Positions 1 through 11,068 of a DNA stretch of 64,000 nucleotides are shown here, piece by piece (position 1 is the stretch's first letter; every line of letters begins with the position of its first letter). The notes beneath the pieces were generated by a model. The model worked only from the letters and a program-made list of their open reading frames with translations, searched no databases and was not told where the DNA came from. The stretch is from assembly GCF_901000735.1 (NCBI RefSeq), contig NC_081544.1:26096095-26160094 (forward strand), written 5' to 3'. The stretch is from Corylus avellana. Its lineage: Eukaryota > Streptophyta > Magnoliopsida > Fagales > Betulaceae. A program made the position numbers and the translations under genes.

Positions 1-35
1 TAGTAAGCTTCAGCGGCCTTAGTTAACTCCTCCAT
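1..35 (-). CDS. EF-hand/ZZ protein gene, second copy, 5' end only (partial)
   Basis: Read on the minus strand, the start codon is at 35-33 and eleven full codons follow to the window edge. They encode the same residues (MEELTKAAEAY) as the start of the complete gene at 11034. The one difference seen in this stretch is a synonymous third-position change (GAG here, GAA there). The upstream sequence is also shared, as the inverted copy 1-702. The rest of this gene lies outside the window, so I cannot say whether it is intact, an allele, or an assembly duplicate. Confidence 0.7.
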   Translation of the reverse strand, partial: MEELTKAAEAY

Positions 36-702
36 TCCGAGCGATGTCAATTGTCAAGGCCTCTGAGGCTTCAACCACTGAAAATTTAACCCCTTTTCGA
101 ACTAAAATAGAAAGGATAGTGAGTCTCTGTCAATTTGATTTTCTTGCAAACTTGGCGTGCTGCATTTTTTGTGGTCGAGAAATTAAAAGAGAAAATATCT
201 ACTGTGGAAAATACCCAAAGGACCCACAGGGATGGTAGCACCCACCCCAGACGCCCTCGATCAGGGGGGCCGCCACCCCAAAATGAAATGTAGTGGTGCA
301 TGCGGCCACCCCCCAACCTCTTTTGTGGGTGGCTGATCACTTTATTTTTTAAAGTTTAAAATAAAATAAAAAATAGTATAAATGTTTTTGAAAAATGTAT
401 TACGGAATAACTATTTCTCTCATTTTTAAAAAAAAAAAATGTATTCCCCTTTGTATCAAATGGGGACTTAAGACAAAAAGTGTTTTTATTTTTTTTTTAT
501 TTGAATAATAAGTGATTAATATAATATAAAAGTAATTGTCCAAGAGCCAAGTCCAAGTCTTCTAATGATAGAGCCAAGTCTTTTAAGGAACAAAATCTTC
601 TTCAGTTCATTTTGAACTCGAGAATATCCCGTTAATAGTCAAGATCTCTATAGAGAGTTCCTGAGGCTATAAATGGGACATCTATCTCATTAATAAAAAA
701 AA
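1..702 (-). repeat. Inverted copy of 10374-11068, ending at an assembly gap
   Basis: This stretch matches the reverse complement of 10374-11068 nearly throughout. It covers the first codons of an EF-hand gene, its 5' flank, the GC-rich CCACCC/GGGTGG segment, and the right half of a Mutator-like MITE. Differences are scattered substitutions and small indels (for example a short change near 260-270 and C/T differences near 280-330), which I judge to be a few percent. The homology runs straight into the N gap. Confidence 0.9.
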
Positions 703-802
703 NNNNNNNNNNNNNNNNNNNNNNNNNNNNNNNNNNNNNNNNNNNNNNNNNNNNNNNNNNNNNNNNNNNNNNNNNNNNNNNNNNNNNNNNNNNNNNNNNN
801 NN
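703..802. other. Assembly gap of exactly 100 N
   Basis: One hundred unknown bases. The round number suggests a placeholder for a gap of unknown size, so distances and the orientation of sequence to the left are not reliable. Confidence 0.98.
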
Positions 803-3800
803 AATGGAACCAACTCAAATCCTCACATGGCAACCAAAGTAACGTCCATATTCTCCACAAGGCAAGTGCGTGACCTGCAAGATCACAATCCTCACAAGGA
901 ATCTCAAGCAACGGCTACATCCCAAATAAGGCAAATGAAATCATACAATCAGCCCAACGGCTAGTGCTCAACAAGAAAGGAAAACCAAGAATTTGTCATT
1001 CATTTTGTAAAATACTTTCCTCTGTAAATCTCTCAAACAACGTGTATAAATTTAGCATGCATCAATGAAAAACACAGGCAAGCAATTACACAGAAATATC
1101 AAACTCTTTATTCTTCACTCAAGTAATGCCTTTTCACTCTGTTATTATTTCTTGCGTAGTTGGTCTGATATCATGTTATAGATCACCACTTAACACCTGG
1201 AGATTGAAAGACAGAGAAAAAGTAAAAAGAAAATAATTATCTAAAGCAGTACATTTTTGGTGAGTTAGGATAAAGAAAGCTATGCAATATAAACAAAAGT
1301 AACAAAAAAATATGTCTGTTTCTTGAATTTCCTTGGTGTTTAATATGTTTTAGTTCCAATTTTTAATTCCAAACGGAACTTGTACCAAGAAAGTCAAATG
1401 ATAATTGGATCCAAATATTGACAAAAAGGTTCGATTCGGCCCCACTGAAAGGAACACGTTCGGTTAATTGGACGAAAATAATTTATTGAACCAAGTAAGT
1501 TGAGTAACAAAGTTCTGTCAAATATATGGAAAAAATATAGAAAAGCCATTTAAACTAATAGACGCTTTTTAAAGAGCTCCATGATGTTTAAAAGGGGCTA
1601 AAGTAAACCATCAATTTTTTTTTTTAGTTATTAAAAGATTAGGGGTATTATAGGAATGTAAAAAAATATGTGAATTTTTTGACACACTTTAATAGTTTGA
1701 TGAACTACTTTAGTACATTTTGAACATTATGAGGCATTCTTGCAAACGGCCGTCAATTTGTGGGTTTTTTTTTTCAATATATTTATATAAAAGTTTACGT
1801 ACCCTAAAATTGGCATCCACATATGCATATGCAAATAATTATTTTTGTTAACTACATCCGCATATGCATGTTTGGATGGTAGATAACAAATAGTGAATAG
1901 TTGCGGATAGCGGATGCAGAAAGTTAATATCCACCCCTGCCCGTGTTTACACTCCTAATTAGTTATTTGGTTAAATTCACTTTATCCCGTTTTTCAATTC
2001 AAACTCCAATATTTAAAAATTGACAGTAAACCCCTTAATGTTTCAAAAAATTTTAATTCAGCTCGGTTACTAATTTTTGTCTTATCATTCAAGGTAATTA
2101 TGAAATTTCGCAAGAGTAATGTCGTATTTAATAATTGCCTGCTTGGTGGGTGTTTCTCATACTTCGCTGTCTCTCTCACATCATTTTATTCGAGGAAATT
2201 GATACCCAATTAAAAGCTTCTCAATATTTCTTTAAAAAAAAAAAAAAAAAGCCTCTCAATAATTTGGTGAGCTTTATTTCGCTGTCACGTGCAGTCTTAA
2301 ATTTTACTAATTTCTTCCACCAATACCCAATACTTTTACACTAATATTATCATATCGAAAGAAAAAAACAATAAACCAATTACACCAATTAACTATATTC
2401 TTAATTAGATCAAGACTTCTTACCAAATATAAAGCAGTTTAATTCATTAACACTTTAGAAGATTTTAGATTAACATCGACACCGTATGCATTTGATCCAA
2501 ATCGGATCAATTATTCATTCCCATAATTCTTTATAGCTTCATAAACGACTCAAACTTAAGACTTGATATCATTTAATTGGCACCAAACAACAAAAACCTT
2601 TATCCAAAAAAGCTCTCTTCTCTCTCCTCAAACAAAACCCTCCTCCCTGCCCTTTCCTCTCCATTTCTTGCCTATTTGGACGTCCTATCCGCATCTTTTG
2701 AGGTCTTATATTTGTTCAGCAGCACCATCAGCCCCTCCACCACCGCTAGTTGCCAGGTTTCAGCCCCCTTACGTTGTCCTCAACGCTGGATCCGCAAACT
2801 TTATGAATTTTTTGGATTTGATTTTTAAAAAATTAGATCTGTCAATTACAGGAAGCCACACCCACAAACGCTCCACTCCACCGTGATCCTGGGTCCCTCT
2901 GCTTCCAGATGCCATCAGCTGTGCCGTCGTTCGATCACCACGTGTTGACGCGCTTCACGCCTTACGCAGCACGTGAAGCCTTCCTCCTCCCCTCCCTGCA
3001 GTCGCCAACCTCTTTTGGCGTTCCCCGATGACCCCCCAGTCACCACTGTCGGCGCATGGCCCTCACACTCCAACAAGTGGCTTCCGTGCACCGGGACATG
3101 CTGCCTTCCTCCGTCTTGTCCACTGCCGGTGCTAATATTCCGTTACAAATTAAATTAAGAAAAAATTGATCTCATTCTCTTTCGTATTTGAAAATAGTGA
3201 AAATATAATAATATATACATCATTAGGTATGTAAAATTTAATTTAAACTATAAAATAGGAACTTGTTAAATGTACATCTCTAGTCAATCTCTATTACTTC
3301 ATTTTTCAAATATAGATCATACAGATCCAATGGTAAATTTGGAAAAAAAAAGAAAAAGAAAAAAAAAAGTATGGTGATGGACCCAAAATGTACCAACGAA
3401 GTAAAAAAAAGCATTTCTCATAAAATAGTTATGTCAATTTCACTAAACATTTGGGTTTATCAGTATCTTGAAAAGAATGAAAAAATTAAGAACACAATAA
3501 AAAAGATGGGTGGTGCAGAGAGAGAAAAGCCGAGTTTTGAAGGAATCGAAGAAAGTGGAAGTTAGGCGGATAGAATAATACTATGTATTACATTTTTAAT
3601 AGTTGATGTGGTAGTTTCAAGTTTTAATTAACTCTTGAACCGGCCTTTATTAAAAGAAAAAAGAAAAAAAGAAAAAAAATCAAGGATTGGTTGAAACAGT
3701 TACATCAACTTGGTAAAGATTATTATTTCAGCATGACAGCATGCATGTTGAGATAATTTGTAAAATAAAAATGTTGTAATTACCCTTTATGAATATGTTG

Positions 3801-4082
3801 AAGTATGATTTGGTAGAAATAAATTGGTTTCACTATGGTGACGGAGAGATTTGGGGTTGGATTTTTCGAGGCTCTTGATTGACTAGAAAAGGATACGAAA
3901 AATGTCCGTGGTATGACTAATACTAATACTATGTAGCAGATTGGTAAATGACTGTTATACAATTGAAAAATGTTGATATGTTATTATATAACAATCGTAT
4001 GATACTTTACTAAATAGTATTTTTTGTTCGGGATTCTTGTTTGAGCGTATTCATCATTCCCTTTTGTCGTTTCGTTCTTCAG
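803..4082. other. Non-coding stretch with retroelement debris
   Basis: No exon could be supported here. 803-1180 has LTR-like features: a TATA-type stretch near 1040 and a region near 1165 resembling a diverged tRNA-Met primer-binding site. 2600-3150 is a C/T- and GC-rich block unlike its surroundings, resembling the 8.8-9.1 kb block and possibly a LINE 5' region. The rest is AT-rich with homopolymer runs. The missing N-terminal exon of the alcohol oxidase at 4083 was looked for here and not found. Confidence 0.5.
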
Positions 4083-5825
4083 GTGGATGAAAATGGTGAA
4101 AACCCAGCATGGGATGCCATTGGATATCACGTGGACAATTATGAGGACCCTTCTGAAGTCCCTCAAAAAAGGCCTCTTGAGAGGGGAATGGTAGAAACTA
4201 TGCACGAAACTGAGTTAACCCTTGTGCATTCCCTTGCCCAGAAAGGTATTAAAGCTAGACTAGACCCCGGGGACAACCTCTTCAAAATCGAATGTGATGT
4301 TGTAGTTGTTGGCTCTGGGTGTGGAGGAGGTGTTGCAGCTGCTGTGCTTGCATGTGCAGGCCACAAGGTCATTGTTCTTGAGAAAGGGAACTATTTCACT
4401 GCTTCAGATTATTCTTCTTTAGAAGGCCCTGCCTGGGAGCAACTATATGAAGCAGGGGGACTCCTTCCGTCTACTGATGGGGGAAAGATTATTCTGGCAG
4501 GTTCAACTGTTGGTGGTGGCTCTGCTGTTAATTGGTCAGCATCTATCAAAACTCCGGATGAAGTGCTTCGGGAATGGGCTGAGGACTGCAAGATCCCACT
4601 GTTTGGGAGCCCTGAATATCGTTCTGCAATGGATACTGTGTGTTTGAGAATTGGTGTAACAGAGAATTGTGTGGAGGAGGGTTTCCAAAACCAAGTATTG
4701 CGAAAAGGGTGTGAGAATTTAGGTCTTAAAGTTGATTATGTGCCACGAAATTCATCGGAGAATCACTATTGTGGATCTTGTGGTTATGGTTGTGCAAAAG
4801 GGGACAAAAAAGGGACTGATTCTACTTGGCTTGTGGATGCAGTGGATCATGGTGCTGTGATCATAACAGGATGTAAAGCTGAGAGATTCATTCTTGAAGA
4901 GAACAAGAGTGGAAGCAAACGAGCAAAGAAATGCAAGGGAGTTGTAGCAAAGACTGTGACCAAAAACATCACAAAAATGCTGCATATTGAGGCCAAAGTA
5001 ACCATCTCTGCATGTGGGGCTCTTTTAACACCCCCTCTAATGATATCTAGCGGATTGAAGAACCGTAACATTGGCCGCAACCTTCATCTCCACCCTGTTG
5101 TTATGGCCTGGGGATACTTTCCAGAATCAAATACAATGCTCAAGGGTAAAAGCTACGAGGGTGGAATAATCACATCGGTCAACAAGGTGGTAGGAGAAGA
5201 CTCAAATATTGTAAGAGCCATTATAGAAACTCCAGCATTAGGGCCTGCATCATTTGCCGTTTTATGTCCTTGGGAATCTGGCCTAGACATAAAGAAAAGG
5301 ATGGTGAAGTATGCAAGAACTGCTCATTTGATTACCATAATTAGAGACTCGGGCTCTGGAGATGTTAGGGTGGATGGAAGGATAAACTACAGAGTAGATG
5401 CATCAGACGGAGAAAACCTTAGGGCTGGGTTAAAGCAGGCATTGAGAATTTTGGTAACAGCCGGGGCTGTTGAGGTGGGCACCCATCGAAGTGACGGTCA
5501 GAGACTCAAATGCAAAGGAATTAGCGAAAAAGAAGTGGAGATGTTTCTGGACACGGTATCTACTGCAGAAGGGCCATTGTCACTTGTGCAGAATTGGACA
5601 CCACTTACCTCTGCCCATCAAATGGGTAGCTGTAGAATGGGGATTGATGACAAAGAAGGAGCGGTTGATGTGAATGGGGAAAGTTGGGAAGCAAAAGGCC
5701 TCTTCGTTTGTGATGCTAGTGTTCTGCCAAGTGCTGTTGGTGTCAATCCCATGATCACCATCCAGTCAACTGCTTACTGCCTTTCAAAGAAAATAGCCGA
5801 GTCCATACAAAAAGTACCCTTCTAA
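4083..5825 (+). CDS. Long-chain fatty alcohol oxidase (FAO, GMC oxidoreductase), last exon; N-terminus missing
   Basis: FAO enzymes oxidise long-chain fatty alcohols to aldehydes with O2, using FAD, and are membrane-associated. The exon follows a good acceptor (pyrimidine tract, then AG at 4081-4082) and runs 580 codons to TAA at 5823-5825. Landmarks include the FAD dinucleotide-binding motif VVGSGCGGG at about 4305-4331, a Cys-rich [14 protein letters not shown] segment, and the C-terminal GMC signature HQMGSCRMG followed by [20 protein letters not shown]. Plant FAOs are about 740-750 residues, so roughly 165 N-terminal residues including the predicted membrane segment are absent. In-frame sequence upstream of the acceptor (from ATG 4041) reads hydrophobic intron-like residues, and I reject it as the start. 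The exon has no stops or frameshifts. Either the gene is real with its first exon(s) beyond a long intron or the gap, or it is a recent 5'-truncated copy. Confidence 0.9.
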   Translation: MDENGENPAWDAIGYHVDNYEDPSEVPQKRPLERGMVETMHETELTLVHSLAQKGIKARLDPGDNLFKIECDVVVVGSGCGGGVAAAVLACAGHKVIVLEKGNYFTASDYSSLEGPAWEQLYEAGGLLPSTDGGKIILAGSTVGGGSAVNWSASIKTPDEVLREWAEDCKIPLFGSPEYRSAMDTVCLRIGVTENCVEEGFQNQVLRKGCENLGLKVDYVPRNSSENHYCGSCGYGCAKGDKKGTDSTWLVDAVDHGAVIITGCKAERFILEENKSGSKRAKKCKGVVAKTVTKNITKMLHIEAKVTISACGALLTPPLMISSGLKNRNIGRNLHLHPVVMAWGYFPESNTMLKGKSYEGGIITSVNKVVGEDSNIVRAIIETPALGPASFAVLCPWESGLDIKKRMVKYARTAHLITIIRDSGSGDVRVDGRINYRVDASDGENLRAGLKQALRILVTAGAVEVGTHRSDGQRLKCKGISEKEVEMFLDTVSTAEGPLSLVQNWTPLTSAHQMGSCRMGIDDKEGAVDVNGESWEAKGLFVCDASVLPSAVGVNPMITIQSTAYCLSKKIAESIQKVPF

Positions 5826-5946
5826 AGCTTCTTCATTCGTCTTATTGTTCTTTTATCATACACACGATCTGCATCTACGCAGAACACACACACACACTTT
5901 GTGTTGATCATTGGATGCATATATTGTACTCTTTTTATTTTTTATG

Positions 5947-5952
5947 AATAAA
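5947..5952 (+). terminator. Polyadenylation signal of the alcohol oxidase gene
   Basis: A canonical AATAAA lies about 120 nt after the FAO stop codon, in T-rich sequence. Confidence 0.5.
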
Positions 5953-6505
5953 ATTTTATTTGACAGTAAAAAAAGAAGTAAATGGTTAATCAAAATATCA
6001 TTCCTAGCTTGGAAGCTTAGTAGGACCAATCACATTGGTAGTTGTTAATTCAAGCATGCTATTCCAAAATCAGAGGACATGTTTTTGGCGTATAATAAAA
6101 ATTAGTGGAGAATACCTTTAACCCCCAAAAGTATCGTCACAATGTCGTTCTGCTCACGTGAACGGTTCTTAAAACATGCATTGCAGAGTAAGATTTCGAA
6201 TGTCATAAAAGATTTTGGCTTTCCTTATTAGACACTAATTAATTTTAATATGAGATGATCAAATGCCCGATCCACCATATATCATTTAATAATTAGACAA
6301 CGGACTTAATATCTAATTCTAATTTGCTATATATTTACTAACAAAAAAGTCAGCCAATGATTAGTCAAAATCGGCTAGGGTTTAATGTAAAAATGAGTTA
6401 AACATGGTTGGAGAAAAAAATAAATACAGCTCAGGAAAAGAAAAAAAATGATATATTACACATCATTCTATATTCATTTGCGGTTCATCTCTTTTGCAAA
6501 TCATC

Positions 6506-7065
6506 GATTGTACTTGTAGGTCCCAAAAGTCCAATGGATAATTTGCCAAAAAACTGTATAAAGGTGTACATTGAATGTTATTAACCAGAATGATTTGTAG
6601 CATTTTTTTTTTTAAAAAAAAAAGAAGCATACCAACTTGGAAAGAAAAGCACAAATTGACACATTGATGTCATTTTAGTCACATGACTACTAATATCATA
6701 GATAGACTGGGAGGGGGGTCGGTATGGACCATTGTCCCCCCGTAATCTTTTGAAATCTTACATGGTGAAATTTTAATTGATTGCCCCTACCCATTAAAAA
6801 GCTTGGGCTACCCATTAAAAGACTTGGCCCCATCATTAAAAGACTTGGGTTCTTAAGGAGTAGTTCAATCTGCAAGGAACTAGGCCTTATGAGGGAGGTC
6901 ACTAGTTCGAATCTCCCCTCCCCCTCTTATGTGGAAATGTCAAAAAAAAAAAAAAATAATAATAATAATAATAATAAAATAAAAGAAAGAAAAAAGATTT
7001 GGACTTGGCTGTTGGACAATTTCCTTTATATTATATTAATCACTTATTATTATTCAAATAAAAGG
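6506..7065 (+). repeat. Direct duplication, copy A (interrupted by a SINE)
   Basis: From the shared GTCCCAAAAGTCCAAT region through the shared end TTATTCAAATAAA, this block is repeated at 9594-10590. Without insertions each copy is about 420 nt. Copy A is interrupted only by the SINE at 6849-6991. Flanking sequences differ. I could not assign the unit to a transposon family. Confidence 0.8.
6849..6991 (+). mobile_element. tRNA-derived SINE with A/AAT tail
   Basis: The head carries a tRNA-like A box (GTAGTTCAATCTG) and B box (AGTTCGAATC) of the RNA polymerase III promoter. A poly-A and (AAT)n tail follows. It is flanked by AAAAGACTTGG (ending 6848) and AAAAGATTTGG (6992-7002), a target-site duplication with one mismatch. 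The other copy of this block, near 10490-10520, lacks it. Related copies lie at 43696 (+) and 46685 (-). Confidence 0.8.
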
Positions 7066-7421
7066 AAGGAAAAAAAATACAAAATTAGTCCTTATAGTTT
7101 ATCTAATTTATAATTAAATCCATGTGGTATTAAAATGAATTCAAAGGTTCCTGATATATGCCAAAAAAACAATTTAGTCCTTATAGTCAAATTCTACCTC
7201 CTTTGTGAGGGTTTCCCACCTCCTCTATGAGGGTTTTCCACTTTCTCGTGAGGGTTTTTAGGGGAGGAGGAATGGATCTTTTTCCTCTCCTCCTCCACTC
7301 TTTCTTCTTTTTTTGCTTTGTTTTCTATCAAGCTCTTTGCCCTTTTTAGTTCTTCTCGACCAGACCAAAAGCTCTGGCCATTTTCATTCCCTTCGCTTAG
7401 CCTCCATTGCTCCATCACCGT

Positions 7422-8813
7422 CAGGGCTGGCTAAATGGGTAGGCGACTGAGGCCGTCACCTAGAGCCCCCAAATAATAAGGCCCCAAAAAAAAAAATTTT
7501 ATGCCCAAAAAAAATTTAATAAGGCAAAAAAAAAAAAAAAAAAAAAGTAAATTTGTTTTTAATATGGCCCAATTTTTATTTTATTTTATTTTTTATTTTT
7601 TTAAAAAATTAACCCTCTAATAATAGCAAATAAGTAATAAGGCCCAATTTAATAAGGACCAACATAAAGAACGAGAAGTCAAGAACCTTCGGTCCTTCTG
7701 CAATTTTTCTGAGTCTCACGAGAACCTTCATGCTAATGCTCCCAACTCTTCTTCTCCTTCAAAACTAGAAATCTCCAACTCCAAGAACTCTCTCGTCTTT
7801 GCCTCTCTAAGTCAGGTTTTATTACTATATTTTTGTAATTTACTTTATTATAGTCAGAATATTTTTTTATTTAAATTGTGTTTGTTGTTAATATTTTTAA
7901 TTAAACATGTCTACTAGTAAAAAATATGCATCTGGATATGAAAAACTTAAAAAGAAAAGAAAAGTAGAGAAATTGATTGAATCTCAAAGAGGAGCTTTAA
8001 ATAAATTTGTTATTAGCAATAAACAAAATATGGAGGGTAATTTAGGTGAAAAACTCATAAATGAACAACAAATTCATGAAAAAAGAATTAGAAGATAATG
8101 AAAATACTATTGATGTATCTAACTCTATTGTTACAAATATTTATGACCATGGCCAATGGAAAAATATTGATGCAAAATTAAGAGATTTATTAGTAGAAAA
8201 TGGTCCAATAAGATACAATAATATATATAGATTTTCCTAAAGATGAGAAGTCTAAGCATTTTTCTAGTACATATTATATACGAACATTATCAAATGAGGA
8301 GCAACATAATAGAAGATGGCTAGTCTATTCAAAAGATTTAGATAGACTATTTTGTTTTTGTTGCAAGTTGTTTAATTCAAAACCTAATAGAACGCAATTA
8401 GATAATGAAGGAACTTAAAAATCTTAGTGCTAAACTTAAAAGTCATGAAACAATCAATGAACATATTATTAACATGAATGATTGGGTTGATTTAGAAATG
8501 AGATTATTAAAAAATAAAACAATTGATAAAAATGTCCACGAACAAATTAACAGAGAGAAAGATCATTGGAAAAGAGTATTGCTTGGATTATTATTGTAGT
8601 AAAGAATCTTAGTAAAAATAATTTGGCATTTAGAGGGCAAAATGAAAAGATTTACCAAGAAAATAATGAAATTTTTTTAAGTCTAATTGAAATGATTGCA
8701 TAATTTGACCCAGTAAAGCAAGAGCATATTTGACTTAAAAAAATAAAAAAATAAAAATTCGGCCCAATTTCAAAGTTTCACCTAAGGCCCCAAAATACAT
8801 TGAGCCGCCCCTG
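7422..8813 (+). mobile_element. hAT transposon, internally deleted, with TIRs and 8-bp target duplication
   Basis: The left end starts CAGGGCTGGCTAAATGGG and the right end, read in reverse, starts CAGGGGCGGCTCAATG, giving imperfect terminal inverted repeats of hAT type. The flanks ATCACCGT (7414-7421) and GTCACCGT (8814-8821) match at 7 of 8 bases. At 1392 bp it is too short for a full transposase of this group. It keeps only N-terminal coding remnants, so it could move only with help from another copy. Confidence 0.85.
7907..8760 (+). pseudogene. hAT transposase N-terminal fragment (TTF-type zinc finger class), broken
   Basis: Several short frames together resemble the N-terminal half of plant TTF-zinc-finger/hAT-dimerisation transposases. 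MSTSKKYASGYEKLKKKRK begins at 7907; a segment near 8230-8395 reads DEKSKHFSSTYYIRTLSNEE and then the Cys-containing DRLFCFCCKLF; and 8405-8599 has SAKLKSHETINEHI. Stop codons and frame changes separate them, and the catalytic core and C-terminal dimerisation domain are missing. The family assignment is from memory of these motifs. Confidence 0.75.
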
Positions 8814-9593
8814 GTCACCGTCATCCATGCTCACTACCGCACCACGCATCCTCTTCTCGGAGATGTTGGTGTTTTTAGATCTATTTTTTTAAAAATTAGA
8901 TCTACTCTATTCCACCAGTTTCTTTTGCCGACTAACCTATCCATTGTGCTCGCTGTCATCCCAGCTCTGTGTCATCGCCCTCCTTGCACAGTTCCGTCCA
9001 CCACGTGTCGGTGTGTGGACCCCACTCACTGGAGTGTGGCTCGCACTCGCCAGAGTGTGTCTCACACTTGTCGTCCAGTGAGCTCCTTCTTCCGTGCCTC
9101 GACCGTTGTTGTTTTTTGCTGGTTGTTTTGTTTATTTCTTTTGTATTTCTGTTGTTTTTTTATATGAGTTATTATCTCCTTGTGTTGTATTGGTTAGATC
9201 CAGGGGCTGAGACTTTTGTTACCGAATTTGTGTTGGTATCTCTCTCTTCTGCAGTCCCTGATTCAGACTTTGACAGTGCATCTTCGGCTTCATCTACCTT
9301 TCGGTGGATGTTGCTTGTTCCAAGTGGTGGCTCAGATAGGTTCGCCTTAATTTGTGCCAATTTTGCTTCTGTAACCTCTTTGTGCGGTCTCTTGAGAGGA
9401 TGATGTCACTTGTTTGATCAATTTCTTACCATTTGTAATTATTTCAGCACTGTTTTAGTTTGTTTTGGGTTTGTTGTTGATGAGCACACCCCATTTTCGT
9501 TTTTAGGATCGCACATTCTCTATTTCTGGCTTTTTGGATGAAGAATGAGAATGATCCTCTCCTATAACCATTTTTCATATTCAACTAAAAAAA

Positions 9594-10019
9594 AATTGTA
9601 CTTGTGGGTCCCAAAAGTCCAATAGTTCATTTGCAAAAAAATTGTATAAAGATGTACAATGAATGTTATTAACAGAATAACTTGCAGCACTTTTCAAAAA
9701 AAAAAAAAAAAAACTTGCATACCAACTTGTAAAGAAAAGCACAAATTGACACATTGATGTCATTTTAGCCACATGACTATTATATCATAGACAGACTGGG
9801 AGAGGGGTTGGTATGGACCATTGTCCCCTCATGATCATTGAAAATCTTACATTAAAAGGTGAAACTTTAATTGTTTGGCTCCACCAATTAAAAAAGCTTG
9901 GCCTACCCATTAAAAGACGGAACTGGATCCTCTCCGATCTATTTTGAACTAGAGAATATTCAGTTAATTATGGTCAGGATCTATTTAAAAAGATCTTGAG
10001 GCAATAAATAGGACATATG

Positions 10020-10059
<40 letters not shown>

Positions 10060-10590
10060 ACAAAATAATTAAAAGTTTTTTTTTTAAAAAAAAAACTTAA
10101 GGGGTGACCGCCCACCCTAATTGGGGCTTGGGGGTGGTCCGGCCACCCGCAAGGGCCAAATAAAAAAAACAAAAAAGATTTGGCCATTGGGGGTGGCCGA
10201 TCCACTTTCATGGCCGGTCTGTGGTGGCCGGAACCACTTTCATGGCCCTTGGGGGTGGATCGGCCACCCCAAGGGCCCAATCCTTTTTTTTTTTAATTAT
10301 TTGGCCCTTGTAGGTGGCTAGCCGACCCTTAATTTTTTTTAATTATTTTTATAATATATTTAATATTTTTTTATTTTTTTTATTAATGAGATAGATGTCC
10401 CATTTATAGCTTCAGGAACTCTCTATAGAGATCTTGACTATTAACGGGATATTCTCGAGTTCAAAATGAACTGAAGAAGATTTTGTTCCTTAAAAGACTT
10501 GGCTCTATCGTTAGAAGACTTGGACTTGGCTCTTGGACAATTACTTTTATATTATATTAATCACTTATTATTCAAATAAAAAAAAAATAA
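9594..10590 (+). repeat. Direct duplication, copy B (interrupted by a Mutator-like MITE)
   Basis: Second copy of the block at 6506-7065. It is interrupted at a different place, by the 570-bp MITE at 9920-10489. The sequence resumes at 10490 with the target-site repeat and the same GACTTGGACTTGGCT segment found in copy A after its SINE. Confidence 0.8.
9920..10489. mobile_element. Mutator-like MITE with 9-bp target duplication
   Basis: The ends are inverted: left GGAACTGGATCCTCTCCGAT, right (reverse) GGAACAAAATCTTCTTCAG. Both continue into TTTTGAACT.GAGAATAT and on to about 100 bp of imperfect inverted repeat. The flanks are an exact 9-bp duplication, TTAAAAGAC at 9911-9919 and 10490-10498, as expected for Mutator-superfamily transposition. 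The core holds a (TA)n run and GC-rich GGCCACCC/GGGGTGG palindromes. No transposase is encoded. Confidence 0.9.
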
Positions 10591-11068
10591 AAACACTTTT
10601 TCTCTTAAGTCCCCATTTGATACAAAGGGGAATACATTTTTTAAAAAAAAATGAGAGAAATAGTTATTCCGTAATACATTTTTCAAAAACATTTATACTA
10701 TTTTTTATTTTATTTTAAACTTTAAAAAATAAAGTGGTCAGTCACCCACAAAAGAGGTTGGGGGTGGCCGCATGCACCACTACGTTTCATTTTGGGGTGG
10801 CGGCCCCCCTGTGGGCGTCTGGGGTGGGTGCTACCATCCCTGTGGGTCCTTTGGGTATTTTCCACAGTAGATATTTTCTCTTTTAATTTCTCGACCACAA
10901 AAAATGCAGCACGCCAAGTTTGCAAGAAAATCAAATTGACAGAGACTCACTATCCTTTCTATTTTAGTTCGAAAAGGGGTTAAATTTTCAGTGGTTGAAG
11001 CCTCAGAGGCCTTGACAATTGACATCGCTCGGAATGGAGGAATTAACTAAGGCCGCTGAAGCTTACTA
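10374..11068 (+). repeat. Inverted-repeat partner of 1-702
   Basis: Matches 1-702 in inverse orientation, spanning the right half of the MITE at 9920-10489, the EF-hand gene 5' flank and its first 11 codons. Confidence 0.9.
10591..11033 (+). promoter_or_regulatory. 5' flank of the EF-hand gene
   Basis: AT-rich, then a GC-rich CCACCC/GGGTGG segment (10740-10850), then about 180 nt leading into the ATG at 11034. No clear TATA box was identified. The whole flank is duplicated in inverted form at 36-620. Confidence 0.4.

Larger units (their letters stand above)
7150..9592 (+). mobile_element. Possible LINE-like non-LTR retroposon, split by a hAT insertion
   Basis: The sequence on either side of the hAT element (7150-7421 and 8822-9592) is C/T- and GC-rich, with long low-stop stretches. 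It ends with a short A run at 9585-9593, a style like plant LINE untranslated regions. No reverse transcriptase or endonuclease is present and no target duplication was found, so the boundaries are estimates. Confidence 0.3.

Noticed and set aside
4041..4082. ATG at 4041 as the true start of the alcohol oxidase
   Set aside because: The 14 codons before 4083 are hydrophobic pyrimidine-tract sequence ending in a perfect acceptor, and the family has about 165 more N-terminal residues. This is intron read-through.
8969..9403. 144-codon frame with a hydrophobic middle
   Set aside because: Sits in the repeat/LINE-like block with several open frames; composition-driven, and no domain recognised.
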